This document shows, piece after piece, positions 44,031 to 53,236 of a stretch of DNA of 64,000 nucleotides. The translations under genes were made by a program, and so were the position numbers. The stretch spans positions 29,297-93,296 of the forward strand of contig QKIH01000007.1 of assembly GCA_003249645.1 (NCBI GenBank). Direction: 5' to 3'. The stretch comes from Desulfobulbaceae bacterium (lineage in GTDB: Bacteria; Desulfobacterota; Desulfobulbia; Desulfobulbales; Desulfocapsaceae). The notes below the pieces were generated by a model that was given only the letters and a program-made list of their open reading frames with translations, had not been told where the DNA came from and ran no database searches. Numbering within the stretch: position 1 is the stretch's first letter; each line of letters begins with the position of its first letter.

Positions 44031-44867
44031 TTACTCGGTTACAATCTTGGCATCCTCAACGATGACGGTGTATTTATACCCATAGCCGAAATCCTTTTCG
44101 AAAGCGACAACCCCTTCCAGAGTCACAGGCTTTCCCTCTTCAACATTTTCCAGCGTAGTGACAACAAGATCATGGGTGTTCTGCATCGGATTTCCAGTAC
44201 CGTCCTGTAAATGCACCCAGTTTTTGGCCATAATAGCCTCATTTACCTTTACTACCTGCCCATGAATCCGGACAGTCTTACCGGCAAGTTCTTTACCCTG
44301 GCTAAAGATTTCTTCAACAGTATAACCGTTCTGCCCGGCAGCCTTATCAACTTTGACAGATGTAAGCATCGGGGCAATGGCTCCCGCACTGCCATTTGGA
44401 TTTGCAGCAAGAGCTGCTCCTTCACCAGCATTGTTTTCCTGGTTAACAGCGGCCTCAAATGAAGAGTCACTTTGAGGGGCAGCACTCGTTTCAGCGGCTT
44501 TCATCTTGGGAAGCTGATCAGCAAGCCCGGCTGAAAAAATGATGCTTTCAAAGGTTCTGTCCATGGACTTGCTATAAAATTTGCTCATGGTCATGCCCTG
44601 GACATAGGTAACAGCCTGCCCGACAGCTACTTCGCTTTCCGGAATAGCCACCCACTGTTTACCCATCTGGTTCTCAATCAGCATATATGTATAGCCGGCA
44701 GCATTCATTGTTTCTGTGACTTTTCCAGTCACTGTGCCGACATTCTGCTCCTGTGCAAAAGCATCGGAAGTCGAAATCGGTGTCTGCGGCAACGCTCCGA
44801 TAAAAGAAAGTGCCAAAAATGAAGATGCTGCCAGCCATGCAAAATTTCTTACTCCCATAATTCTCAT
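44031..44867 (-). CDS. Secreted protein with two OB-fold (NrfJ/YdeI-like) domains
   Basis: A 278-residue protein, start after AAGGAG at 44867. A signal peptide is seen up to about residue 38 (LPQTPISTSDAFAQE). Two related beta-barrel domains follow: GTVTGKVTETMNAAGYTYMLIEN (about 42-110) and KTVRIHGQVVKVNEAIMAKNWVHLQDGTGN (about 200-275), joined by an Ala/Asn-rich linker. The second resembles GW/NrfJ-type OB folds that follow a gained heme or bind nucleic acid in the periplasm; these are often found in sulfate reducers. The precise function is unknown. It lies 5 bases upstream of the PanE-like gene, whose strand it shares. Confidence 0.78.
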   Translation of the reverse strand: MRIMGVRNFAWLAASSFLALSFIGALPQTPISTSDAFAQEQNVGTVTGKVTETMNAAGYTYMLIENQMGKQWVAIPESEVAVGQAVTYVQGMTMSKFYSKSMDRTFESIIFSAGLADQLPKMKAAETSAAPQSDSSFEAAVNQENNAGEGAALAANPNGSAGAIAPMLTSVKVDKAAGQNGYTVEEIFSQGKELAGKTVRIHGQVVKVNEAIMAKNWVHLQDGTGNPMQNTHDLVVTTLENVEEGKPVTLEGVVAFEKDFGYGYKYTVIVEDAKIVTE

Positions 44868-46970
44868 CTAACTCCTTATTGTATGTTGGCCGTATCGCAT
44901 AGACCCTGCAGCTGCCTGCAGAACAATCACTGTCTGGGCTGCAACCGCTAGTTTTTCCATGGTTCGGACCGGTTTTGCTTCTGTATAATCAACCATATCA
45001 TTTGGTGATGTTAACGATGTATCAATCACCTTCCGCCATACCCTGCTTTTACTGTTTTGCGGAATGGCAGGAATCTCAAATTCAACAACATTGTCACGAT
45101 GCCCGTTCAGAAGAACGAAAAAATCGTCATCCCCCGTATTCTCCCCATGCAGAAGAAACCCAAGATGATGACAGTCTCCAGACCAGTCTTCAGAACCGAC
45201 AGTCAGCGCCTGCCAGGTTATTTCTCCCAGCTGCGGCCTGAAGAATTCATCCCTTGTGAACACCGGATGCGACTTTCTTAATCGTATACATCCTTTAAAA
45301 AATCTCAAGAGTTCGCCATGTTTTTCGATAAAGCTCCAGTCAACCCAGCTTATCAGGTTATCCTGGCTCCATGAGTTATTATTCCCCTGCTGGGTTCTGC
45401 CGAACTCATCCCCCGCCGTTATCATCGGCACGCCCTGTGAAAACAAAAGCACCGCTGCAAAATTCTTCATCCTTTGCATCCGCAGGCGGATTATCTTCCT
45501 CTTGCTGCTCTTCCCTTCATCCCCGCTGTTCCAGCTGATATTATGATTATCGCCATCCCGGTTGTTTTCACCATTTGCCAGATTGTGTTTGTTCTCGTAA
45601 CTGACCAGATCGCTGAGTGTAAATCCATCATGACTGGTAATAAAATTAATTGAGGCAAGCGGTCCGCGGCAGCTTGGTCCGTAAAGATCAGAACTGCCCG
45701 CTATACGGGTTGCAAGCTTGCTTACACTGTTTGAGTAACCTGCAAAAAATGCCCGCACATCATCACGAAACTTCCCGTTCCACTCTGCCCAGCGTCGGTC
45801 GGTGGAAAAGGACCCTACCTGATAGAGACCGGCTGCATCCCATGCTTCTGCAATAATCTTTGTATCGCGCAGGACCGGGTCTTCAGCAATCATCTCAATC
45901 ATCGGCGGATTAGGCAGAACATTGCCCTCCTGATCCCGGCCTAGTATAGAAGCCAGATCAAACCTGAAACCATCAACGTGCATTTCCATTACCCAGTAAC
46001 GAAGGGCATCACGAATGAGATCACGAACAACAGGATGATTACAGTTTAACGTGTTGCCGCAGCCCGAGAAGTTGAGATATTCATACTGCTCTTTATCGAG
46101 CAGGTAATAGACCGTGTTGTCGATACCTCTGAAACTACTGGTTACCCCATGGTATCCACCCTCACCGGAATGGTTAAAGACAATATCAAGAATAACCTCT
46201 ATACCGGCCTGGTGAAAAGCCCGCACCATCTGTTTGAATTCGTTTATGTATTGTTTTTTATCAGCAGCATAGCCAGATTTAACACAGAAAAAAGAGACCG
46301 GATTATAACCCCAGAAATTCTTCAGCCGCACACCTGATTCCGGGTGAAAAAAGACGGTGTCGTTTTCATCAAATTCCGTCACCGGCATCAGCTCAACCGC
46401 TGTTACGCCAAGCTCTTTCAGATAAGGTATCTTCTCTGTAAGACCAAGAAAGGTTCCATTTGCCTTGACACCGGAACTCTTGTCAACAGTAAACCCTCTG
46501 ACATGCAGCTCATAGATGATCGTTTTGGTCAGCGGGGTCTTTAAAGGACGGTCACCCTGCCAGTCAAAGTCACTATGAACTGCCAGACAGGCTGCAGACT
46601 GTCCAAAAGCCTTCGGTTCGCCCCAGCTGGCAGGAACCAGTTGAGGACAAAAAGGATCGAGCAGAATAATGTTCTGATCATAATATCTTCCATCCTTCTG
46701 CTCACCAGCCAGCCTGAAACCGTACACGAAGTCAGCAGGATCAAGATGCACAAAGATATGCCAGATATCACCTGTTTTATTCGTTTCCGGATCAAGCTCG
46801 ATCTCAATCGGCTGTTCAGCACTTGCTTTTTCTACACTTTGCAAAACTAGCTTGACACTTTCAGCATGCCTGGAAAACAGGGCAAAGTTCACCCCGTTAT
46901 CATGAACAGACGGTCCAAGAGGCAACGGAGTGCCTCTGCTTGCAAATTTTTTAACCTTGCCAATAGACAT
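44868..46970 (-). CDS. glgX: Glycogen debranching enzyme GlgX
   Basis: A 700-residue GH13 isoamylase-type protein. An N-terminal CBM48 domain (SRGTPLPLGPSVHDNGVNFALFS region) precedes the catalytic TIM barrel. GH13 blocks are visible: DIVFNHSGEGG, DGFRFDLAS (nucleophile Asp), IAEAWDAAG (acid Glu) and SHDGFTL (stabilising Asp). It removes alpha-1,6 branches in glycogen degradation. I take the ATG at 46970; an in-frame GTG at 47009 would add 13 residues of uncertain value. The gene stop directly abuts the following OB-fold gene. Confidence 0.93.
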   Translation of the reverse strand: MSIGKVKKFASRGTPLPLGPSVHDNGVNFALFSRHAESVKLVLQSVEKASAEQPIEIELDPETNKTGDIWHIFVHLDPADFVYGFRLAGEQKDGRYYDQNIILLDPFCPQLVPASWGEPKAFGQSAACLAVHSDFDWQGDRPLKTPLTKTIIYELHVRGFTVDKSSGVKANGTFLGLTEKIPYLKELGVTAVELMPVTEFDENDTVFFHPESGVRLKNFWGYNPVSFFCVKSGYAADKKQYINEFKQMVRAFHQAGIEVILDIVFNHSGEGGYHGVTSSFRGIDNTVYYLLDKEQYEYLNFSGCGNTLNCNHPVVRDLIRDALRYWVMEMHVDGFRFDLASILGRDQEGNVLPNPPMIEMIAEDPVLRDTKIIAEAWDAAGLYQVGSFSTDRRWAEWNGKFRDDVRAFFAGYSNSVSKLATRIAGSSDLYGPSCRGPLASINFITSHDGFTLSDLVSYENKHNLANGENNRDGDNHNISWNSGDEGKSSKRKIIRLRMQRMKNFAAVLLFSQGVPMITAGDEFGRTQQGNNNSWSQDNLISWVDWSFIEKHGELLRFFKGCIRLRKSHPVFTRDEFFRPQLGEITWQALTVGSEDWSGDCHHLGFLLHGENTGDDDFFVLLNGHRDNVVEFEIPAIPQNSKSRVWRKVIDTSLTSPNDMVDYTEAKPVRTMEKLAVAAQTVIVLQAAAGSMRYGQHTIRS

Positions 46971-47134
46971 ATTAGGAATAATTATTATTTTAATTAAAGA
47001 ATAATTCACATATCGTTATTTATTTATCCGTTATCAATTATAGCAAGAGCTTAAAAACAAAAACAGCAAAAGCAGTTAAAAAAAGAGGATGTTGTTCTGG
47101 CTCTTTGATATCACAGAATATTTATGGAGGAACT

Positions 47135-48076
47135 ATGGGTATGTTTCACAGCATTCAGGTAGGCGATCAGCAAATCAGCCCCATTGATTGGGAGATGAGT
47201 CCTGATCTCACCTTTGGCACTTTTGAGTCCTGGGGAGGCAGAGAGCGCGTACGTAATAACAGCGAACGGATTTATTATTTCTTTGTCGACAACTGGGGAG
47301 ATACGCCGAAACTCTGCCTGATGGAGCGCGGGGTCAAACATGCAAAAATTGTTGCCACGGTAAAAGCCCCTCTGTCTATGATTAAAGATTGCGTTGAACA
47401 CCAGGGAAAAGCTGCTCTTTTTGAAAGAAGTTATGCCATCAACGATGAAATTCGGGACTGGCTGATCGGCAACGTTCTTGACGGCGGCAACAGTTCTCTG
47501 ATCATCCCGGAATATCAGCGGCAGGCAGTTGAAGATATGGGACCGGCACTGCCAAAAGCAAGCGCTGTAACCGGACAAATTGAAAGGACAATTCTGCCTT
47601 CAGAAGAGGCAATCATTAACGATGACCAGATAGAAGGCGTAATCAAACGATACAACTTCTTTGACAACGATCTTAACCCTGAAGGAAGATTTGACAACAT
47701 CCTGGTCGACAATGGAGACAAAGCAACGGTTACCGACTTGAAAACCGGCCTGATGTGGCAGCGTAGCGGCCTGGACATTTCTTCGATCAGGACCATGCAG
47801 AAAGAGATCAAGGAGCTGAACCAGGAAGGTTTTGCAGGCTATAATGACTGGCGCCTGCCAACTTTGGAAGAGGCAATGTCGCTTCTGGAACCTGAAAAAA
47901 ATAACAAATCCCTTTATCTGCACCCATGTTTTACTAAACTGCAGGCATTTGTCTTTGTCTCGGCACAAAGAAAACCTGGCGGATACTGGTTTGTTGATTT
48001 CAAACAGGGAAGAGCCTTCTGGTCTTCCGGAACCATCCCGGGCGGTTTCGGCAGACTTTGCAGAAAGATCGATTAA
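47135..48076 (+). CDS. DUF1566 domain protein
   Basis: The ATG at 47135 follows GGAGG, so I prefer it to an in-frame ATG 30 bases upstream. The product has 313 residues. The N-terminal half (about 1-150) contains a mixed alpha/beta region (FHSIQVGDQQISPIDWEMS to SLIIPEYQRQAVEDMG) that I do not recognise. The C-terminal part (about 190-313) is a DUF1566 (Lcl) domain: VTDLKTGLMWQRSG, GYNDWRLPTLEEAMSLLEP and FWSSG. DUF1566 resembles the sulfatase-modifying/FGE fold and is frequent on secreted proteins of delta-proteobacteria, but there is no signal peptide here. Its role is unknown. Single gene. Confidence 0.85.
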   Translation: MGMFHSIQVGDQQISPIDWEMSPDLTFGTFESWGGRERVRNNSERIYYFFVDNWGDTPKLCLMERGVKHAKIVATVKAPLSMIKDCVEHQGKAALFERSYAINDEIRDWLIGNVLDGGNSSLIIPEYQRQAVEDMGPALPKASAVTGQIERTILPSEEAIINDDQIEGVIKRYNFFDNDLNPEGRFDNILVDNGDKATVTDLKTGLMWQRSGLDISSIRTMQKEIKELNQEGFAGYNDWRLPTLEEAMSLLEPEKNNKSLYLHPCFTKLQAFVFVSAQRKPGGYWFVDFKQGRAFWSSGTIPGGFGRLCRKID

Positions 48077-48123
48077 CGAAACTGAAACTATCGTCTAAAA
48101 AAAACAGTTAACCACCTGTATAT

Positions 48124-48158
48124 TCAAGGGAAATGACATGCATTTCCCTTGATTTTTT
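48124..48158 (+). terminator. Intrinsic terminator after the DUF1566 gene
   Basis: Perfect 11-bp stem TCAAGGGAAAT / ATTTCCCTTGA, a 7-base loop and a run of six T, 48 bases after the stop of the DUF1566 gene. Confidence 0.9.
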
Positions 48159-48251
48159 CTGAAGATACTCACTAAGCTCAGATCTTCATTTACGCCCTTG
48201 CCATCCAAGAAATTCTCTTGCTGTAGAATTTGCAGACGGTTGACCGACGAT

Positions 48252-48959
48252 TTATAATTTATTGTTTTTAAATTTTCCGTGTTTGAGAAAATATACCGTT
48301 TCATCAATGACTTCTTCGTTTTTCATCATAAAGGGATGCGTGGTTTTCAATGCGATGAAATCCTTCATCCCTTCAACCTTGGTTGACTCTAAAGAGACCT
48401 TCCCATCATTTGGGTTGGGTAAAAAAGTTGACAGCAGAAGGTTAATGCTCTGAGTTCCGGCAATTATTCCCAGTTCAAAATTTACCGGTCCAAGAGATTT
48501 CGGGATACCATATGGATCTGTTCCAAGCTGCATACCCGCTGGGCCATTAAGGAACTTGAAGCCTGGAATATTTTTTAAATTATCGACTACCTCGCTTCCC
48601 TGATTCGGAGGTCCAAGCATCACAACACGACCAATATTGTTTTCCTTATGCCCGGATAGATAAAAGCGAACAAGAATTCCCCCGAGCGAATGGGTCACAA
48701 AATTTATCGTATGCAAGTTATTTTTCTCACATTCACTTAAACCCTTTGCAACTGTTAATACAGACAGCGTTTGTATAGAATATTTCCGGGAAGGGTAATC
48801 TATGTTCATGACAGCGTAGCCCTCTTTTTCGAGTCTTCTCTCCAGCTTATTCATTGAGCTAGAAGTTCTTGCGAGGCCGTGAAGTAAAACCACACATTCC
48901 TGTGAAAGTGCAGTTCCAGCAAAAAATAAAGAGAGAAAAAGAAAAAATGCTATGCGCAT
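48252..48959 (-). CDS. Secreted alpha/beta-hydrolase, lipase or esterase
   Basis: A 235-residue protein with a short signal peptide (IAFFLFLSLFFAGTALS). The mature part starts with VVLLHGLARTSSSM (oxyanion loop), carries the nucleophile motif THSLGG (family pattern GxSxG with Thr-His-Ser-Leu-Gly) and ends near a catalytic His in KTTHPFMM. It resembles the EstA-type or PGAP1-like triacylglycerol hydrolases. Substrate is unknown; action is expected in the periplasm or outside. Divergent from the MarR gene, with about 220 bases between starts. Confidence 0.85.
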   Translation of the reverse strand: MRIAFFLFLSLFFAGTALSQECVVLLHGLARTSSSMNKLERRLEKEGYAVMNIDYPSRKYSIQTLSVLTVAKGLSECEKNNLHTINFVTHSLGGILVRFYLSGHKENNIGRVVMLGPPNQGSEVVDNLKNIPGFKFLNGPAGMQLGTDPYGIPKSLGPVNFELGIIAGTQSINLLLSTFLPNPNDGKVSLESTKVEGMKDFIALKTTHPFMMKNEEVIDETVYFLKHGKFKNNKL

Positions 48960-49108
48960 TGCTATTGTACCTTATGGGGTATAACGATTAGTTAAATATC
49001 CTATGTTTGTACGTTTAGACGGACTTAAGCGTATGTCAATAATCATTCATAACTTACTCCATTTTCGAAAGACATAGTGTGGCATGTCCCCTTTATTTTT
49101 ATTGCAGA

Positions 49109-49160
49109 TTGACATGAGTCTTTTTCTTTATTATTGATTTATCAACAATTGACTTGTCAA
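49109..49160 (+). promoter_or_regulatory. Promoter -35 and MarR-box-like palindrome
   Basis: A TTGACA -35 match lies at 49109-49114, with only a weak -10 17 bases later (TATTGA). At 49149-49160, TTGAC-TT-GTCAA is a perfect 5-2-5 palindrome with the same layout as the MarR site TTGCC-NN-GGCAA. It lies just ahead of the start of the MarR-family gene, so autorepression is likely. Confidence 0.55.
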
Positions 49161-49178
49161 CTTAACATGAGAGGACTA

Positions 49179-49625
49179 ATGAACCAGCCAGAGATTGCAA
49201 AATTCGAACAGGAATCTCCTATAAAAAAAATATCGAGGCTGCATCGGCTCAATTTGAACAAGCTGGCACAACCTATGGCTGAAATCGGCTTGGCACGCGG
49301 AACGCTGCCCTTCCTAATGGAAGTACTTTGCTGCGATGGTCTTATCCAGCAGGACATAACACAGGCACTTTCTATTGATCCTGCCGCCACCGCACGTGCT
49401 CTCCAACAACTTGAACAAAGCGGCTTTGTCAATCGGACAGAGAACAAATACAATCGTCGTCAAAAGTGCGTGTATTCAACAGACAAAACCAAAGATATAA
49501 AAGATCGCATACTCGAAATACTCGAAGGACAAAGGGATAAGCTATTCGACGGATTCTCGGAAAAAGAGAAAACAGCCTTCCTCAATATGCTCGATCGTAT
49601 GATCCTCAATATGTGCAATAAGTAA
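49179..49625 (+). CDS. MarR-family transcriptional regulator
   Basis: I take the ATG at 49179, preceded by GAGG. The 148-residue protein has the winged helix-turn-helix of the MarR family (about 55-110: QQDITQALSIDPAATARALQQLEQSGFVNRTENKYNRRQKCVYSTDKTKDI). MarR dimers usually repress their own operon and respond to small phenolic or other toxic ligands. The gene is followed, 9 bases later, by a membrane-kinase fusion that is probably its target. A palindrome at 49149 fits autorepression. Confidence 0.9.
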   Translation: MNQPEIAKFEQESPIKKISRLHRLNLNKLAQPMAEIGLARGTLPFLMEVLCCDGLIQQDITQALSIDPAATARALQQLEQSGFVNRTENKYNRRQKCVYSTDKTKDIKDRILEILEGQRDKLFDGFSEKEKTAFLNMLDRMILNMCNK

Positions 49626-49634
49626 CGTTTTACA

Positions 49635-50963
49635 ATGAATACCTCTCACACCGGCACCACGATCAAATTCTTATCTCATGTTCCGATAGTAAAATGTTTA
49701 CAGCTCATCTCAGGCCTGTTTTTCATGGCACTGGGCGTTTCACTGTCGGTGAAGGCCGATCTGGGTGTTTCGCCTATTTCATGCGTGCCCTACATCTACA
49801 GCCTTGTTCTCCCCTTTTCATTGGGAGAACTGACAATTTTCATGAATGGTATTTTCATACTGCTCCAGATCGCCATCTTACGAAAAAACTACCAATATAT
49901 ACAGCTGGTACAGTTCATTGCCGTGATCCTGCTGGGTTATTTTATTGACTTCACCCTTTTTCTTATCTCCGGAATTAATCCAACGACCTATTTCGGACAA
50001 CTTGTCACGCTACTTAGCAGCTGCTCCTTAATCGCTCTTGGTGTCTTTCTTTTAGTTAAAGCAAATATCACATATATTCCGGGAGACGGCTTACTGGTTG
50101 TCATTACAAAGACTTTTAAAAAAGACTTTGGAAAAGTCAAAATATGCTTTGACAGTTCAATGGTTGTCATCGGCATCAGCAGTTCACTCATTTTCCTGCA
50201 TAAATTGGTCGGAATAAGAGAAGGAACAGTTATTGCCGCACTCATTGTCGGCCTCCTGATCCAATTTTACGAAAAGGCAATACGAACCTTATCGAAATTA
50301 CATGCCGTTGAAAAAACAGCTGAAACTTCTTGTATCCATCAACATCGCATCATCACTATTTCCCGTGAATATGGAAGCGGCGGACATGAAATTGGTCAAT
50401 GTATCGCTAAAAAACTGGGCATACCATTTTATGACAAGGAACTGATCAACATTACAGCTGAGAAAAGCGGATTCACCAAAGAATATATTCTGGAAAACGA
50501 GCAAAAGATTGAAAACGCTCTTTTCCATGAACTCTACGCACAAAACTATGCCTATGTTAACGGCCAGTTACCGCCTTCAGACACTCTTTTTTTGATACAA
50601 AGCAAGATCATCCGCGACATAAGCAGCAAAGAATCATGTGTTATAGTTGGCCGGTGTGCAAACTTTATCCTTAAAGACAATCCCCTTTGCTTCAATGTGT
50701 TCGTTCATGCAAACAACGAATTCAGAAAATCAAGAATCATCGATAAATACAAGGGAAAGGAAACCTTTACAGACAAGGACCTTGAACAGGCAGACAGAAA
50801 CCGTTCAAACTACTGCAGCAAATATACAGGGCAAGAGTGGAGAGACAGTAGCAACTATCACGTAACAATTGACAGTTCCCGCTATGCTATTGAGCAGATT
50901 GCAGATAACATTATATATCTGCTGCAAAACACATATAATGTCCCCTCAATTCACAGAACTTAA
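49635..50963 (+). CDS. YczE-type membrane protein fused to cytidylate-kinase-like domain
   Basis: A 442-residue fusion. Residues about 12-220 form six spans of the YczE/YitT-like (DUF6198) membrane family, with GVSLSVKADLGVSPISCVPYI and an LVKANITYIPGDGLLVV repeat-like block. Residues about 232-430 form a nucleotide-kinase-like domain of the PF13189 type: RIITISREYGSGGHEIGQCIAKKLG (P-loop region, variant of GxxGxGK) and FVHANNEFRKSRII. The kinase P-loop reads REYGSGGHEIG, lacking the usual Lys, as in this whole family, so the reaction is unproven. Such fusions occur in Bacteroides, Clostridia and sulfate reducers. Probably repressed by the adjacent MarR protein. Confidence 0.85.
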   Translation: MNTSHTGTTIKFLSHVPIVKCLQLISGLFFMALGVSLSVKADLGVSPISCVPYIYSLVLPFSLGELTIFMNGIFILLQIAILRKNYQYIQLVQFIAVILLGYFIDFTLFLISGINPTTYFGQLVTLLSSCSLIALGVFLLVKANITYIPGDGLLVVITKTFKKDFGKVKICFDSSMVVIGISSSLIFLHKLVGIREGTVIAALIVGLLIQFYEKAIRTLSKLHAVEKTAETSCIHQHRIITISREYGSGGHEIGQCIAKKLGIPFYDKELINITAEKSGFTKEYILENEQKIENALFHELYAQNYAYVNGQLPPSDTLFLIQSKIIRDISSKESCVIVGRCANFILKDNPLCFNVFVHANNEFRKSRIIDKYKGKETFTDKDLEQADRNRSNYCSKYTGQEWRDSSNYHVTIDSSRYAIEQIADNIIYLLQNTYNVPSIHRT

Positions 50964-51131
50964 CGACCAAAGTGCCAACATTTTATTTATCTGCAGAGAA
51001 ATAGTGCTGATTTGCAGATGATTTTGGATTGTTCACATTTCGTGTGAGCAAATTCTCGACTGACGTCTTCCGCTGTTTTTTCCTTCAAAATCTGCTGATT
51101 GACGTGAAATATAGTTAAAATGTTTATTCTT

Positions 51132-51159
51132 TTGACGATTACCTCTGATGGAATATAAT
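51132..51159 (+). promoter_or_regulatory. Sigma70-type promoter of the cytoplasmic hybrid kinase gene
   Basis: TTGACG (51132-51137), a 16-base spacer and a perfect TATAAT (51154-51159). It predicts a leader of about 157 bases before the kinase start at 51323. The rest of the region 50964-51322 holds no gene that I can support. Confidence 0.65.
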
Positions 51160-51322
51160 ATAGATAACAAGCATGATTTTCCGGTGAGATACATGAAATG
51201 AAGAACTGTTTCGATTTCCTTTTTTAAAACAGTCTTTATGGAATACTTTTTTACAATGCAGTAGTCAGAATAACCCATTAGACCACTTATTGCGTAACTG
51301 CCCTTAGAAATAAGACGAGATT

Positions 51323-53236
51323 ATGAAACAGGCCACGGATGTTTTAAAAACCTATGCTGAGATGCTCGTGGAATCTGCCGATGTTATGATTTACATCATC
51401 AATAAGAAAGGGGAAATTCTTTATGCCAATCAGGCTGCCTGCAGCAATCTCGGGTACTCCCTTGATGAGTTTACGGCAAAGAACGTTCTGGACTTTGATC
51501 CACTTTATCCACGAGACGAATTTGAGGAAGGCTGGAGAAGGTTGTGTGAACAAAAATCACTGAACCTGGCAGGGAAAAACACACGGCGTGATGGAACTGT
51601 GTTTCCATACCAGGCCACAGTATCACTAATAGAGGGCAGCAACGACTCTCTGGCAAGCTTGTTTGTATACGACGACACAGAACGAAGCAAAAAGGAGGAG
51701 CAGGCTCTCTTCAGAAACTTTATTTTTGAGAAAGCTGCTGTCGGGATTTACAAACTTGACGCAGCAGGGAAGATTGTTGATGTAAATGAAGAGGCTTGCA
51801 AAATGCTCGGCTACACGAGAAATGAACTCTGCGGCATGATGCTTGAAAAAATCGATTCCTCGCTAGATGCTACAACATATCATGATGAACATGATTGGGA
51901 AGAAGCCTTAAAGGCAGGAACCCTCACACTGGAAAGCATCCATATGCGTAAAGACGGCTCAACTATTCCGGTACGTGTCATCGCAAATTTTTTGAAGAAC
52001 GATGGAAAATACTATGCCATATCTTGTGTTCAAGATATCTCAAAAGAAAAAAAAGAAGAGAAATTAAGACAGGAGCTTTCTGCCCGTGCACAGCATTTAC
52101 AGCGGCTTGATTCGCTCGGCAAACTGGCTGGCGGTATTGCTCATGATTTTAATAATATTCTATCTGCCATATTGGGGTATTCTGAACTGGCAAGACGTAC
52201 CCTAAATGATGATAAAGCGGTAAGAAACTTCATCGAACCAATTATTTTGGCAGGAAACAGAGCCAAGGATCTGGTGAAACAGATCCTTGTTTTCAGCCGT
52301 CAGCAAAATACAGAAAAAATCCCCACTGATCTGGCCCTGATTACCAGGGAAGCCCTGGATTTGATCAGAGCTACAATTCCGAAATCCATTGAAATAACTG
52401 AAAAGATTGAGCCGGATCTTGGAGTTATCCTGGCGGATTCAACCCATATGCATCAAGTTATTATGAACCTCTGTACAAATGCCTATCAGGCTATGAAAAA
52501 CAAAAAAGGTTCAATAACAGTGGAAATCTGCCAGCAGACTATTACAGAAAAAGACATCGGTCTTTTTTCGGAATTTACCCCAGGATCATATATAAAACTG
52601 AGTATTGCCGATGATGGAACAGGTATGGATGAAGACATTCTTGAAAACATCTTCACACCGTATTTTTCCACCAAATTGCAGGAAGAAGGAACCGGTCTCG
52701 GTCTGTCGACAGTTCATGGAATTATAAAAGAGCATGGCGGAATAATAAAAGTTTACAGCGAGAAAGGTATTGGTTCAACTTTCAATATTTATCTGCCTGT
52801 GGATGATAATTATAATCAATATCTTCCTGATGTATCAGCCACAGACCTCCCCAAAGGCAATGAAACTATTCTGCTTGTGGATGATGAAGTCTTTATTCTC
52901 GATATCGAAAAAATGCTTCTGGAAGATCTAGGATATACCATCGAAACCAGAAACAGTCCGATTGATGGTCTGCAGGCATTTAAAGCAAATCCACAGAAAT
53001 ATGATCTTGTAATCAGCGATCTGACAATGCCGAAAATGCTGGGAACAATGTTTTCAGCGGCACTTAAAGAAATCAGGCCAGACGTTCCAATCATTCTCTG
53101 CAGTGGTTTCAGCAATGCCAAACAAAGGCAGCAGTTGAAGAAAATCGGCGTTCAGACCATTCTTATGAAACCAGTACCTTTAGTTGATCTTGCAAATACA
53201 GTAAGACAACACCTCGACAATGTTATCTCCGCTTAA
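51323..53236 (+). CDS. Cytoplasmic PAS-PAS hybrid histidine kinase
   Basis: A 637-residue soluble sensor with no membrane span. Two PAS domains (about 10-120 and 130-245) precede the dimerisation helix with the phospho-His in GGIAHDFNNILSAILGYSELA (about 270), the ATP-binding domain (NLCTNAYQAMKNKKG, TGLGLSTVHG) and a receiver domain from ETILLVDDEV (about 513) with the phospho-Asp in VISDLTMPKM. It shares kinase-receiver architecture with the 998-residue kinase at 22174 but lacks its periplasmic sensor. There is no output domain, so a phosphotransfer partner elsewhere is expected. The PAS domains may sense redox or a small ligand. Confidence 0.92.
   Translation: MKQATDVLKTYAEMLVESADVMIYIINKKGEILYANQAACSNLGYSLDEFTAKNVLDFDPLYPRDEFEEGWRRLCEQKSLNLAGKNTRRDGTVFPYQATVSLIEGSNDSLASLFVYDDTERSKKEEQALFRNFIFEKAAVGIYKLDAAGKIVDVNEEACKMLGYTRNELCGMMLEKIDSSLDATTYHDEHDWEEALKAGTLTLESIHMRKDGSTIPVRVIANFLKNDGKYYAISCVQDISKEKKEEKLRQELSARAQHLQRLDSLGKLAGGIAHDFNNILSAILGYSELARRTLNDDKAVRNFIEPIILAGNRAKDLVKQILVFSRQQNTEKIPTDLALITREALDLIRATIPKSIEITEKIEPDLGVILADSTHMHQVIMNLCTNAYQAMKNKKGSITVEICQQTITEKDIGLFSEFTPGSYIKLSIADDGTGMDEDILENIFTPYFSTKLQEEGTGLGLSTVHGIIKEHGGIIKVYSEKGIGSTFNIYLPVDDNYNQYLPDVSATDLPKGNETILLVDDEVFILDIEKMLLEDLGYTIETRNSPIDGLQAFKANPQKYDLVISDLTMPKMLGTMFSAALKEIRPDVPIILCSGFSNAKQRQQLKKIGVQTILMKPVPLVDLANTVRQHLDNVISA

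Noticed and set aside
51033..51278. 81-codon minus-strand frame upstream of the cytoplasmic kinase
   Set aside because: It overlaps the predicted promoter of the kinase gene and shows no domain or ribosome site.
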